NCBI RefSeq assembly: GCF_006227205.1
Contig: NZ_VCNG01000015.1
Coordinates: 1 to 64,000 of the forward strand
DNA: 64,000 nucleotides
Source: Pseudomonas sp. ICMP22404
Lineage (GTDB): Bacteria; Pseudomonadota; Gammaproteobacteria; Pseudomonadales; Pseudomonadaceae
Direction: 5' to 3'
In this document: piece by piece, positions 36,836 to 44,756 of the stretch
How positions within the stretch are numbered: the stretch's first letter is position 1
Layout of the letters: the number at the start of each line of letters is the position of its first letter
The notes under the pieces: model-generated
Databases searched by the model: none
The model's input: only the letters and a program-made list of their open reading frames with translations
Told to the model about the DNA's origin: nothing
Position numbers and translations under genes: made by a program

Positions 36836-36863
36836 GTGGCGAGGAAGCAGGCTGCCTCGCCAC
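36836..36863. repeat. Perfect 9-bp-stem hairpin
   Basis: GTGGCGAGG (36836-36844) and CCTCGCCAC (36855-36863) flank a 10-nt loop, seven bases after the aminotransferase stop. There is no T tract, so it is better read as the second pseudomonad palindrome family (GTGGCGAGG type) than as an intrinsic terminator. Confidence 0.65.
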
Positions 36864-36919
36864 ACTCGTTCCAACGCGTTGGATGAACTGCATTAGGGAC
36901 TCATCGGAGGCTTTTAGCC

Positions 36920-37576
36920 ATGAGGCTGACTGAATATCGAGCGTTGTTGATCGACTGCGACGAGGTCCTGGTGGATCGGGATTCCGGCATCTGGACGGCC
37001 TTGCAGCCGCTGCTGGAGACCCATGGCGACCCGCCGGACAAAACTCAGGTGCTGACCGAGTTCGATGAGGCGCTGCGGGCCCTCTATCCACGCTTTGGCG
37101 AGCTCGGTTTCAGTGGGCTGCTGTGCTTCGCCCACCGTCAGTTGGCTGAGCGCTGGCAGCTCAAGGTCAGTTGGGAGGAGGGCATGAGCTTCGCCCGCTC
37201 GGCGGCCAGTTGGACGCTGTTCGAGGATGCACCGGGTGCGATGCTCTACCTGCGCAAGTTCTACCGTCTGCTGGTGCTGGGCGACCGTGATGCCGAGGAC
37301 CGGGGCGTGCTGTGCGAACGCCTGGGTATCGAGCCGGAGGATTTCATCTCACTGGCGAACGATCCTTTGCAGGATCCCGATTGGCTGGCGGCCAACGGTC
37401 TCGATCCCGGCGCTATTCTCCAGGTAACCCGTCCGGGCGCCCATTCACGCCGGGATCGGGCTGTGTGCCTGATCTGCCGAAACCCCGAGCTGCCGCTCCA
37501 GCCGTGCGCGGCGGACTACTGCATCAACAGCATGGCGGATCTGGTGGCGCAGCACCAGTTGTCGCTACGTCACTGA
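36920..37576 (+). CDS. HAD-like hydrolase, function unknown
   Basis: A 218-aa protein with a HAD motif I-like DCDEVLVD (Asp12, Asp14) and a YRLLVLGDRDAED segment at motif II, where a Ser/Thr would be expected but Gly-Asp is present. The C-terminal part has Cys pairs (CLICRN, CAADYC) that may bind metal. GGAGG precedes the ATG. It lies between the aminotransferase and the AsnC regulator, possibly as one unit with them. Confidence 0.72.
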   Translation: MRLTEYRALLIDCDEVLVDRDSGIWTALQPLLETHGDPPDKTQVLTEFDEALRALYPRFGELGFSGLLCFAHRQLAERWQLKVSWEEGMSFARSAASWTLFEDAPGAMLYLRKFYRLLVLGDRDAEDRGVLCERLGIEPEDFISLANDPLQDPDWLAANGLDPGAILQVTRPGAHSRRDRAVCLICRNPELPLQPCAADYCINSMADLVAQHQLSLRH

Positions 37577-37582
37577 TTTTGT

Positions 37583-37596
37583 TAGAAGATAGTCTA
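37583..37596. promoter_or_regulatory. Candidate Lrp/AsnC box
   Basis: TAGA-N6-TCTA, a dyad close to the Lrp-type consensus (YAGHAWATTWTDCTR), 24 bp before the AsnC-family ATG. It may mediate autoregulation. Confidence 0.35.
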
Positions 37597-37620
37597 CAAA
37601 CGGCACGCAAGGGGTATGCG

Positions 37621-38109
37621 ATGGAAGGTTTAGCGAAACTGGACCGTATTGACATCAGCATTTTGGTCGAGCTGCAAAAAGACGGCCGCATGACCAATGT
37701 CAGCCTGGCCGATGCCGTGGGGTTGTCCGCCAGCCCTTGCCTGCAACGGGTCAAGCGGCTGGAGTCGTTGGGGTACATCTCCAGCTACAAGGCGCACCTG
37801 AACCTGGCGAAGATTACCGATTCGGTGACGGTCTTCACCGAAGTCACCCTGAGCGACCACAAGCGCGAAGACTTCGCCAAATTTGAATCCAACATCCGCC
37901 TGGTGGACGAAGTGCTGGAGTGCCACTTGATCAGCGGGGGCTACGATTACCTGGTGCGCTTCATGACCCGCAGCATCCAGGACTACCAGGACGTGATGGA
38001 AAGTCTGCTGGACAAGAACATCGGCATCTCCAAGTACTTCAGCTACATCGTCATCAAGTCGCCGGTACGCAAGGACGAGATTCCATTGCGCAAGTTGCTG
38101 CGGCACTGA
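37621..38109 (+). CDS. Lrp/AsnC-family transcriptional regulator
   Basis: A 162-aa protein with an N-terminal HTH (LDRIDISILVELQKDGRMTNVSLADAVGLSASPCLQRVKRLE) and a C-terminal RAM effector domain (VTVFTEVTLSDHKRED, then ECHLISGGYDYLVRF). AAGGGG precedes the ATG. Lrp-type regulators usually control amino-acid metabolism, so the aminotransferase at 35537 is a plausible target. Confidence 0.92.
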   Translation: MEGLAKLDRIDISILVELQKDGRMTNVSLADAVGLSASPCLQRVKRLESLGYISSYKAHLNLAKITDSVTVFTEVTLSDHKREDFAKFESNIRLVDEVLECHLISGGYDYLVRFMTRSIQDYQDVMESLLDKNIGISKYFSYIVIKSPVRKDEIPLRKLLRH

Positions 38110-38131
38110 TCCGATTACCTACCGGGAACAA

Positions 38132-38222
38132 ATGTGGGAGCGAGCCTGCTCGCGATGGCGGTTTATCAGACGCATAAGATGCTGACTGATATTCCGCTAT
38201 CGCGAGCAGGCTCGCTCCCGTA
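38132..38222. repeat. REPIN
   Basis: Direct core at 38133-38160 and inverse core at 38196-38220, between the AsnC gene and the convergent hydrolase gene. Confidence 0.92.
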
Positions 38223-38246
38223 GAGGTTGTCGTGGGTGTGCTGGCT

Positions 38247-39203
38247 TTATTCCTTGAGGAAGGTCAGCAGGTCCTGGTTCAGACGATCCTTGTGCGTCTC
38301 GGTCAACCCGTGCGGCGCGCCAGGGTAGACGATCAGTCGGGCGCCCTTGATCAGCGCCGCCGAAGCCCGGCCGGCAGCGTCTATCGGCACGATCTGGTCG
38401 GCGTCGCCATGGATCACCAGGGTCGGCACGTCGAACTTCTTCAGATCGTCGCGGAAATCGGTGGCCGAGAACGCGGCGATCGAGTCATAGGTGTTCTTGG
38501 CGCCGCCCTGCATGCCCTGGGCCCAGAACGATTGGATCAGGCCCTGGGACGGCTTGGCGCCCTTGCGGTTGTAACCGTAGAAGGGGCCGGAGGCGATGTC
38601 CAGGTAAAGCTGCGAGCGGTTCTCCAGGGACGCCTTGCGCAGGCTGTCGAACACGGCGAGTGGCAGGCCACCGGGGTTCGTGTCGGTCTTGAGCATCAAT
38701 GGCGGAACAGAGGACACCAGCACCGCTTTCTTGACTCGGGCAGTCCCGTGGCGACCGATATAGCGAGCCACTTCACCGCCCCCTGTCGAGAAGCCCACCA
38801 GGGTCACATCCTTCAGGTCCAGCGCTTCAATGACCGCCGCCAGGTCGTCGGCGTAGTGATCCATGTCGTTGCCTTCCCAAGGCTGGCTGGAACGTCCATG
38901 GCCGCGACGATCGTGGGCGACAACCCGATAACCTTTCGACGCGAGGAACATCATCTGCGCTTCCCAACTGTCGGAGTCCAGCGGCCAGCCGTGGCTGAAG
39001 GTGACGACCTGGCCATCGCGCGGGCCCCAGTCCTTGTAATACAGCTGAACGCCGTCCTTGGTGGTGATGTAGCTGGCGGATTGGATGACGCTGCCGATAG
39101 CCGAAGCAGTGGTCGTAGCAGTGGTCTGTGCCGGTGCGGCTTCTGCGCCGAGAGTCGCGAGTGCCAAGGTAGCGATGGCCAGGGTGCGGTTGAGTGTGTT
39201 CAT
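38247..39203 (-). CDS. Exported alpha/beta hydrolase (non-heme chloroperoxidase-like)
   Basis: A 318-aa alpha/beta hydrolase. An N-terminal signal peptide (TLAIATLALATLGAEAAPA) is followed by the fold. The nucleophile Ser is in LVGFSTGGGEVARY, the acid Asp in VIHGDADQIVP and the His in PGAPHGLTETH. The group is annotated as cofactor-free haloperoxidase/arylesterase. Export to the periplasm is unusual for the family and is inferred from the leader. GGAGAGAG precedes the ATG. Confidence 0.88.
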   Translation of the reverse strand: MNTLNRTLAIATLALATLGAEAAPAQTTATTTASAIGSVIQSASYITTKDGVQLYYKDWGPRDGQVVTFSHGWPLDSDSWEAQMMFLASKGYRVVAHDRRGHGRSSQPWEGNDMDHYADDLAAVIEALDLKDVTLVGFSTGGGEVARYIGRHGTARVKKAVLVSSVPPLMLKTDTNPGGLPLAVFDSLRKASLENRSQLYLDIASGPFYGYNRKGAKPSQGLIQSFWAQGMQGGAKNTYDSIAAFSATDFRDDLKKFDVPTLVIHGDADQIVPIDAAGRASAALIKGARLIVYPGAPHGLTETHKDRLNQDLLTFLKE

Positions 39204-39356
39204 TGGGCTCTCTCCATAAGGGCTGGTTGACTGTCGCGACCGCTGTCGATCGCGTTGGTGGGCAGATTAGAGAGAGAGGACGATGACGAGAACGGTGCCG
39301 GTATCGATAGCGACTATAGAAATAACAGATACTTGGGAGGCTTTGGTTGTGAAAGC

Positions 39357-39376
39357 CTGCTCGCGATGGGGCCTTG
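39357..39376. repeat. Degenerate REP half-site
   Basis: Only the GCCTGCTCGCGATGGGGCC half of a REP core remains. The rest of the 280-bp gap between the hydrolase and the binding-protein gene shows no gene. Confidence 0.6.
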
Positions 39377-39483
39377 AAGGTAGATCGCCGGCTCAGTCAA
39401 GCACACCCGTGTTTGAGTCTATGCTTACCTTATCCTTCCCATCAGCCCACCCATGAACGGCCCGGACCCCTCCAGGAGACCAC

Positions 39484-40233
39484 GTGAAACCTTCGATACC
39501 CGCCACGGCGCTGTTCTGTCTATTGCTTGGCACGGGGGCTGTCAGGGCCGAGGAATATCAGGTCGTCACCGAGGAGTGGGCACCGTACAACTATCAGGAG
39601 AACCATCAGCTCACCGGCATGACCACCGAGATCGTTCGGGCCATCATGGCGCTGACCGGGGATGAATTCGAAGTGGTGCTGCAACCTAGTATGCGCGCCA
39701 CTCAGGTGTTGAAAACCCGGCCCAAGACGATCATGTACTCGCTGTTCCGCACGCCGGAGCGTGAGCCGTTGTACAAGTGGGTCGGACCGATCGTGGAGGA
39801 GGCCATTTATCCTTATCAATTGGCGAGTGCGCCGCCGGTGCATTCCCTGGAACAATTGCTGGGCGCCCAGCAGATCACCACGCGGCACGCCGGGCTGGTA
39901 CCTGAAAAGCTGCAATCGCTGGGCTTCAAGAACCTCGACAAAAGCGCAACCGAGAGCAAGTTGCTCTACCGCATGCTGCTGGCGGGGCGCACCAATATCA
40001 TCGTGGGTGACACCGATGCGGGGGTGGCGTACTACACCCGCCAGTTGAACATCGCCCCCGGCACGCTGCGAAAAATACCTATTGAACTGTACCGTTCATC
40101 GCTGTACATCGCCTTCAGTCCCGACAGTGACGACGAACGGGTCGCCGCGTGGGCCAGCGCCTTGGAACAGTTGCGCCAGTCTGGCGAGTTGAGGCGTATC
40201 CAGCATCGGTACGAGCAGCTCGCTGGGCAATGA
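39484..40233 (+). CDS. Periplasmic amino-acid-type binding protein (family 3)
   Basis: A 249-aa protein with a short signal peptide (ATALFCLLLGTGAVRAEE). The mature protein is a transporter-substrate-binding domain (TEEWAPYNYQENHQLTGMTTEIVRAIM, later GVAYYTRQLN). No permease is nearby, and stand-alone members often act as sensors or orphan binders. The start is GTG, supported by AGGAGA eight bases upstream. Confidence 0.85.
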   Translation: MKPSIPATALFCLLLGTGAVRAEEYQVVTEEWAPYNYQENHQLTGMTTEIVRAIMALTGDEFEVVLQPSMRATQVLKTRPKTIMYSLFRTPEREPLYKWVGPIVEEAIYPYQLASAPPVHSLEQLLGAQQITTRHAGLVPEKLQSLGFKNLDKSATESKLLYRMLLAGRTNIIVGDTDAGVAYYTRQLNIAPGTLRKIPIELYRSSLYIAFSPDSDDERVAAWASALEQLRQSGELRRIQHRYEQLAGQ

Positions 40234-40237
40234 ACGG

Positions 40238-40471
40238 TTAACCGAAAGAAGGCATCGGCCCCAGCGAATTCAGAATCCAGGTGATCGCTGCCACCGCCAC
40301 GAGCACCGCGACTACCACGCCGATGAACAGCCACTTCAGGATCTTCGGCAACACCGGCGGCTTGGACCGTGGCGCGAGGGCTTCTACGGTGACCCTCATC
40401 TCTTCGGCGCATCGCGGGCAGGCCGCGTTGTCGTCGAGGATGAGGCTCCTGCATTGATCACAGATTTTCAT
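40238..40471 (-). CDS. Small zinc-ribbon membrane protein
   Basis: A 77-aa protein with an N-terminal zinc ribbon (CDQC and CPRC, about residues 4-24) and one C-terminal membrane span (WLFIGVVVAVLVAVAAITWIL). The topology suggests a cytoplasmic zinc knuckle anchored to the inner membrane. The function is unknown. Confidence 0.72.
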   Translation of the reverse strand: MKICDQCRSLILDDNAACPRCAEEMRVTVEALAPRSKPPVLPKILKWLFIGVVVAVLVAVAAITWILNSLGPMPSFG

Positions 40472-40487
40472 GTCGTCGACTCGGGGC

Positions 40488-41282
40488 TCAGAATTTGTGG
40501 ACGATACCCAGCCTACCCATGATTTCCAACGCATTGACCAGGCCCAAGCCGTTCATGGGCAGACAGGCAAAGGTCTGGTGCTCATCGAAGTGAGTGCCGA
40601 TGGCCAGCAGCTTCAGGTCATGGGCATCCAGCTGTGCGTTGAAATACTGGAGCAGCGCCCGCTCCCAATCGTTGGCACCGTTGATCGCATCGACGGTTTT
40701 ACGGTCGGGTATCGCGATCTCGATGTTCAATTGCTGTAGCGGGGCAAGGGTGTTGACGGCGATGACCCCGCAGGACGACCACTCTTTCCATTCGAACTCG
40801 GCCAATTGATTGGCCTGGGCAAGGGCTGATGCGACTTGAGTCCACGCCCAGTCCCACTGTGCCGTTGGGGGCGCAATGCCTTGAATGAGCACTTGCGCGC
40901 GATCCTCGTCGAACAGGCAATCGAACAGATCGGCCAACGTCTCGACCCGATTGGGCTGTGACCCCTGACTGTCCAGGTCCCGGCTCAAGCGTTGCCACAG
41001 CGTGCCCAGCTCCTCCCAGTCTTCCTCATCCATTTCATCTTCGATCACCTTTGCCTTGTCGCCGCGCTGGTAGTTGTCCAGCCGTGTCTTGAGGACACGT
41101 ATCGCGCCGTCGGCGAGATCGACTTCATAGCTGCGGTAATCCAGGTAGTTGGTCTGGAAAACGATGCGATCGGGAAATATTTCCTGGACGAGGTCTTCTT
41201 CAGCGTCGAAATACACCGCGCCCTCGAGCGAGCCATGGGCGGCGATGATGCGTTGGAACGACAGGGCGTCGATGGGGTTCAT
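40488..41282 (-). CDS. Uncharacterised acidic protein
   Basis: A 264-aa protein with no signal peptide or membrane span, acidic in its middle (EDEMDEEDWEELG). It resembles the uncharacterised pseudomonad proteins with an LFDCLFDEDR core, but I cannot name the family with confidence. The start at 41282 is chosen over a GTG 33 nt earlier because neither has a strong ribosome site and the core begins here. The zinc-ribbon gene follows after 16 bp. Confidence 0.65.
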   Translation of the reverse strand: MNPIDALSFQRIIAAHGSLEGAVYFDAEEDLVQEIFPDRIVFQTNYLDYRSYEVDLADGAIRVLKTRLDNYQRGDKAKVIEDEMDEEDWEELGTLWQRLSRDLDSQGSQPNRVETLADLFDCLFDEDRAQVLIQGIAPPTAQWDWAWTQVASALAQANQLAEFEWKEWSSCGVIAVNTLAPLQQLNIEIAIPDRKTVDAINGANDWERALLQYFNAQLDAHDLKLLAIGTHFDEHQTFACLPMNGLGLVNALEIMGRLGIVHKF

Positions 41283-41364
41283 GTAGGTCCGATCATAGGG
41301 GATTGTGGCGTTCACGGGTTGAGGTCTGTCATTATCCTGGAAGCCGGAATTTGAGCAGAAGCGT

Positions 41365-41529
41365 ATGAATCGTCAGAAAAAAATCAAGCAGCTACTAAAG
41401 GCCCACGCCAAAAAGGCGAGTGCCAAGTTGGCGCCGAAGAACAAACCCAAGTACATCAGTAAAGCGGATCGATTGAAACTGGCTGCTGAGTCCAGTGAAG
41501 AATCAGCCACTATCCCTGAAACTGAGTAG
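41365..41529 (+). CDS. DUF2986-like small basic protein
   Basis: A 54-aa protein beginning MNRQKKIKQLLKAHAKKASAK and continuing LAPKNKPKYISKADRLKLAAE, which matches my memory of DUF2986. It is strongly basic at the start with an acidic tail (SSEESATIPETE). GAGCAGAAG precedes the ATG. It is easily missed because it is so short. The role is unknown. Confidence 0.78.
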   Translation: MNRQKKIKQLLKAHAKKASAKLAPKNKPKYISKADRLKLAAESSEESATIPETE

Positions 41530-41551
41530 TGTCAGTGAGTAGATCACAGAA

Positions 41552-41713
41552 CCTGTGGGAGCGGGCTTGCTCGCGAATGCGGAGTGTCAGTCGCTGAAAT
41601 GTTCAATATCTGCCGCCATCGCGAGCAGGCTCGCTCCCACATTTTTGCTGGGTGGCCACAGGGTTGGTGTTCACCACAAACCCTGTGGGAGCGAGCCTGC
41701 TCGCGATGGCGGC
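41552..41713. repeat. Cluster of three REP cores
   Basis: Cores at 41552-41578 (direct, GGGCTTGCTCGCGAA variant), 41616-41642 (inverse) and 41682-41712 (direct), filling the gap after the DUF2986-like gene. Confidence 0.92.
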
Positions 41714-41750
41714 CTGTCAGCCGCCACTGGCAAATCTGGAAACGCTCCTT

Positions 41751-42524
41751 TCAGGTAAAAAACTTGCTCGGCGTCTTGCCGAACTGCTTCCTGAACATGT
41801 TCGTAAACGCGCTGGGGCTGTCGTATCCCAGTGCCAGCGCGACATCGATGATTTTTTCTCCCACCGCCATTCGCTCAACCGCTTGCAGCAGGCGAGCCTG
41901 CTGTCTCCATTGTCCGAAAGTAATCCCGGTTTCCTTGCGAAACAGCCGCTGGATCGTCTTCCCGTCAAGGCCGAGGCGGGCGCTCCAGTCCGACAGTGTC
42001 GAGCCATCGGCAGGGTCGCCTTGCAGCGTGACGCAGATCTTCTTGATCCGCGGGTCCGTGGGTTGCGGAAGGTGCAGCGGCAGGGTGGGGAGCAGGGCGA
42101 GCTCATCGAGGATCAACGCCATCACCCTGGCCGCGCGGGTGTTCGGGGCATGGGGGAGCGGCAGGTGCACGGCGACCTTGATCAACTCACTCAACAGGGC
42201 GGAAATGCTGACGGCCTTCGTTTCGGTTGGAAGGTCTGCCACGGCATCAGGCCGGACGAATACGCTGCGCATTTTGACGTGCCCCACGCACCGCACGGAA
42301 TGTACCTGCCCGCATGGCATCCATAGCCCCCGGTTCGACGGCACCGTCCACTGGCTTGATGCCGTGTGTACAACCATCACGCCTTCGACGGCGTAGATCA
42401 GTTGGTGCTTTTCATGGGAGTGGGGTGAGATGAACCAATCCGCAGGGTAATCGGTTGCCCTGCCGATCATGGTCCAGGCACCTTCGTCGATCTCGAGCAA
42501 CGCTTCATTCAAGGGCTTGATCAT
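41751..42524 (-). CDS. AraC-family transcriptional regulator
   Basis: A 257-aa protein with an N-terminal cupin effector domain (FISPHSHEKHQLIYAVEGVMVV) and a C-terminal double HTH (LSDWSARLGLDGKTIQRLFRKETG, then IIDVALALGYDSPSAFTNMFRKQFGKTP). The start at 42524 follows AAGGAC at ideal spacing; two earlier starts lack one. It is divergent from an MFS transporter, a common regulator/exporter pairing. Confidence 0.92.
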   Translation of the reverse strand: MIKPLNEALLEIDEGAWTMIGRATDYPADWFISPHSHEKHQLIYAVEGVMVVHTASSQWTVPSNRGLWMPCGQVHSVRCVGHVKMRSVFVRPDAVADLPTETKAVSISALLSELIKVAVHLPLPHAPNTRAARVMALILDELALLPTLPLHLPQPTDPRIKKICVTLQGDPADGSTLSDWSARLGLDGKTIQRLFRKETGITFGQWRQQARLLQAVERMAVGEKIIDVALALGYDSPSAFTNMFRKQFGKTPSKFFT

Positions 42525-42667
42525 GATGTCCTTTTTGCGATGGTTGATTCCCTTGTCCAGTGAGACAGACATTTCCGTGGATTCTAGGATGACGACGCGC
42601 CTGTCAGAAAGTGCTGTCACCTTCTGCCCAGGTTTTTTTTCAGACCTATCGCCTGGAAGCTTTTGTC

Positions 42668-43879
42668 ATGTCCACCACCGCCACAGCCTCGACCACGGCA
42701 TCCGTCGTCAACCAAACGAGCCCGCTTGTCATGCGGGTCATCGGTGCCTGTGCCCTCGCGCACCTGATCAATGACCTCATTCAGGCCGTGCTGCCTTCCA
42801 TCTATCCGATGCTGAAGGCCAACTACGGCCTGACGTTCACCCAAGTGGGATTGATCACCCTGACGTTCCAACTGACCGCCTCGCTGTTGCAACCGTGGGT
42901 GGGCTATCACACGGATCGTCATCCCAAACCCTGGCTGTTGCCTGCCGGGATGGTCTGCACCCTCATCGGCATCATGATGCTGGCGTTCGTCGGCAGTTTT
43001 GGCGCGATCCTCATCGCTTCCGCATTGGTGGGCATCGGCTCTTCAACCTTCCACCCGGAAACCTCCCGTGTCGCACGGCTCGCTTCAGGTGGTCGCTATG
43101 GTCTGGCGCAGTCGACGTTCCAGGTCGGCGGCAATGCGGGCAGTGCCTTCGGTCCGTTGCTGGCCGCGGCCATTGTGATCCCATATGGTCAAGGCCATGT
43201 TGCCTGGTTCGGTCTGTTTGCCGTCTTCGCCATCTTCGTGCAGTACGGCCTGAGTCGTTGGTACCGCAACCACCTCAACCTGTTCAAGTTGAAACAGGGC
43301 GGCAAGGCAACCCACGGCCTGTCCAAGGGCCGGGTGACCGCTGCGCTGGTGGTCCTGGCGTTGCTGGTGTTCTCCAAATATTTCTACATGGCGAGTTTCA
43401 CCAGCTACTTCACGTTCTACCTGATCGAAAAATTCCACCTGTCGGTGACCAGCTCCCAGCTGTACCTGTTCCTCTTCCTGGGGTCGGTGGCGGCCGGCAC
43501 GTTCTTCGGCGGCCCTATCGGCGACAAGATCGGCCGCAAGAAGGTCATCTGGTTCTCGATCCTCGGCGTCGCGCCTTTCACCCTGGCGCTGCCTTATGTG
43601 GACCTGTTCTGGACCGGCGTGCTCAGCATGATCATCGGCTTCGTCCTCGCCTCGGCGTTCTCCGCCATCGTCGTCTTTGCCCAGGAGCTGGTGCCGGGCA
43701 ATGTCGGCATGATTGCCGGCGTGTTCTTCGGCCTGATGTTTGGTTTCGGCGGCATCGGCGCTGCGTTGCTGGGCTACCTCGCTGACATCCACGGTATCGA
43801 GTATGTCTACACGCTGTGTTCCTACCTGCCGTTGCTGGGTGTGTTGACCATTTTGCTGCCTTCGACCAAAGGCGTTTAA
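42668..43879 (+). CDS. MFS transporter, fosmidomycin-resistance (Fsr) like
   Basis: A 403-aa major-facilitator protein with about 12 spans. The loop motif after helix 2 is VGYHTDRHPKPW, and GDKIGRKKVIW lies after helix 8. The N-terminal HLINDLIQAVLPSIYPMLK is the signature of the Fsr branch. It is probably a drug or metabolite exporter induced through the divergent AraC-type protein. Confidence 0.9.
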   Translation: MSTTATASTTASVVNQTSPLVMRVIGACALAHLINDLIQAVLPSIYPMLKANYGLTFTQVGLITLTFQLTASLLQPWVGYHTDRHPKPWLLPAGMVCTLIGIMMLAFVGSFGAILIASALVGIGSSTFHPETSRVARLASGGRYGLAQSTFQVGGNAGSAFGPLLAAAIVIPYGQGHVAWFGLFAVFAIFVQYGLSRWYRNHLNLFKLKQGGKATHGLSKGRVTAALVVLALLVFSKYFYMASFTSYFTFYLIEKFHLSVTSSQLYLFLFLGSVAAGTFFGGPIGDKIGRKKVIWFSILGVAPFTLALPYVDLFWTGVLSMIIGFVLASAFSAIVVFAQELVPGNVGMIAGVFFGLMFGFGGIGAALLGYLADIHGIEYVYTLCSYLPLLGVLTILLPSTKGV

Positions 43880-43892
43880 AAGCGCTATCCCT

Positions 43893-43982
43893 CTGTGGGA
43901 GCGCGCCTGCTCGCGAAAGCGGTATGTCAGTCACCGAGAGGCTGAATGTGCCGCTGCCATCGCGAGCGGCCTCGCCATCCCA
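43893..43982. repeat. Degenerate REPIN
   Basis: Direct core GTGGGAGCGCGCCTGCTCGCGAAAG at 43894-43920, and a diverged inverse core (CGCGAGCGGCCTCGCCATCCC) ending at 43982, just before the tetR stop. The divergence suggests an old copy. Confidence 0.75.
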
Positions 43983-43986
43983 AGCA

Positions 43987-44589
43987 TCATTTTTCCTGTT
44001 CGGCCGCCTCCGCCGTTCCCGCGGGCGCGATCATTCCAAGAATCGCATCACGGCACACCGCAAGAATTTCATCGGCCAGCGGCGAGTCATCCGGACAGGC
44101 GCGGGACATGACCACGGCGCCAAGGGCATGGGCCATCAAGGCAAGATGTTTTGCACGGACCTGCGCAGCGTCTGGGCCGTCCGCTTCGCTACTGCCTTCA
44201 CACAGTGCCGCGAGCTGGGCTTCAATACCGGCCGCAAACGTGGTGCGAACCGTTTCTTCCTTGCGCGCGGCGTCAGCGCACAAGGCCGCCAGTGTGCAAC
44301 CTGTGGCGCGATGATCGCGATGATCGCGCGCCAGGTAGGTCTTCACGAAATCCTCAGCCGAGGCGCCAGCCAATAGCGCCGCAGACTGTTCAATGCCGCA
44401 CGCAGACGACTCCGCCATCAGATCGGCTTTGGAGTTGAAATGCTTGTAGAACCCTCCCTGGGTAAAACCGGCGGCGGCCATCAAATCCGCTATGCCGACG
44501 CCGTCATAACCGCGCTCTCGAAAGAGAGCCGATGCCGTTGCCACGATGTGCGCACGGTTTTCCTGCGCCTGTTTTTTCGAGACTTTCAT
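43987..44589 (-). CDS. TetR-family repressor
   Basis: A 200-aa TetR/AcrR protein with an N-terminal HTH (IVATASALFRERGYDGVGIADLMAAAGFTQGGFYKHFNSKADLM). The ligand domain carries Cys residues (ATGCTLAALCADAARK), as in redox/electrophile-sensing relatives. It is divergent from an NADP-dependent oxidoreductase with a perfect palindrome between them. Confidence 0.92.
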   Translation of the reverse strand: MKVSKKQAQENRAHIVATASALFRERGYDGVGIADLMAAAGFTQGGFYKHFNSKADLMAESSACGIEQSAALLAGASAEDFVKTYLARDHRDHRATGCTLAALCADAARKEETVRTTFAAGIEAQLAALCEGSSEADGPDAAQVRAKHLALMAHALGAVVMSRACPDDSPLADEILAVCRDAILGMIAPAGTAEAAEQEK

Positions 44590-44625
44590 GGTCTATCCAC
44601 GTGTTTTCTATGCCGTCAGCATACA

Positions 44626-44645
44626 TTGATGTCGTCCGACATCAA
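44626..44645. promoter_or_regulatory. Perfect 20-bp palindromic TetR operator
   Basis: TTGATGTCG-TC-CGACATCAA, with 9-bp perfect arms, lies 37 bp upstream of the tetR start and 111 bp upstream of the oxidoreductase start. TTGACT (44650-44655), a possible -35 for the oxidoreductase, is only 5 bp away, with a weak TAATCA -10 after 16 bp. Binding there would block that promoter. Confidence 0.72.
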
Positions 44646-44756
44646 AATATTGACTTTTTAGAGTTTGGTCGTAATCATTATATGCACTTCCATTGGAAGC
44701 CGAAATCAGATCTGAGCCGCGATACGCCATAGCCCCATTCATCTATCGGAATCAAT

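Noticed and set aside
34754..36874. Very long minus-strand open frame (about 700 codons) opposite ghrA and the aminotransferase
   Set aside because: It has no family motifs and overlaps two well-supported genes in another frame; high GC makes such antisense frames long.
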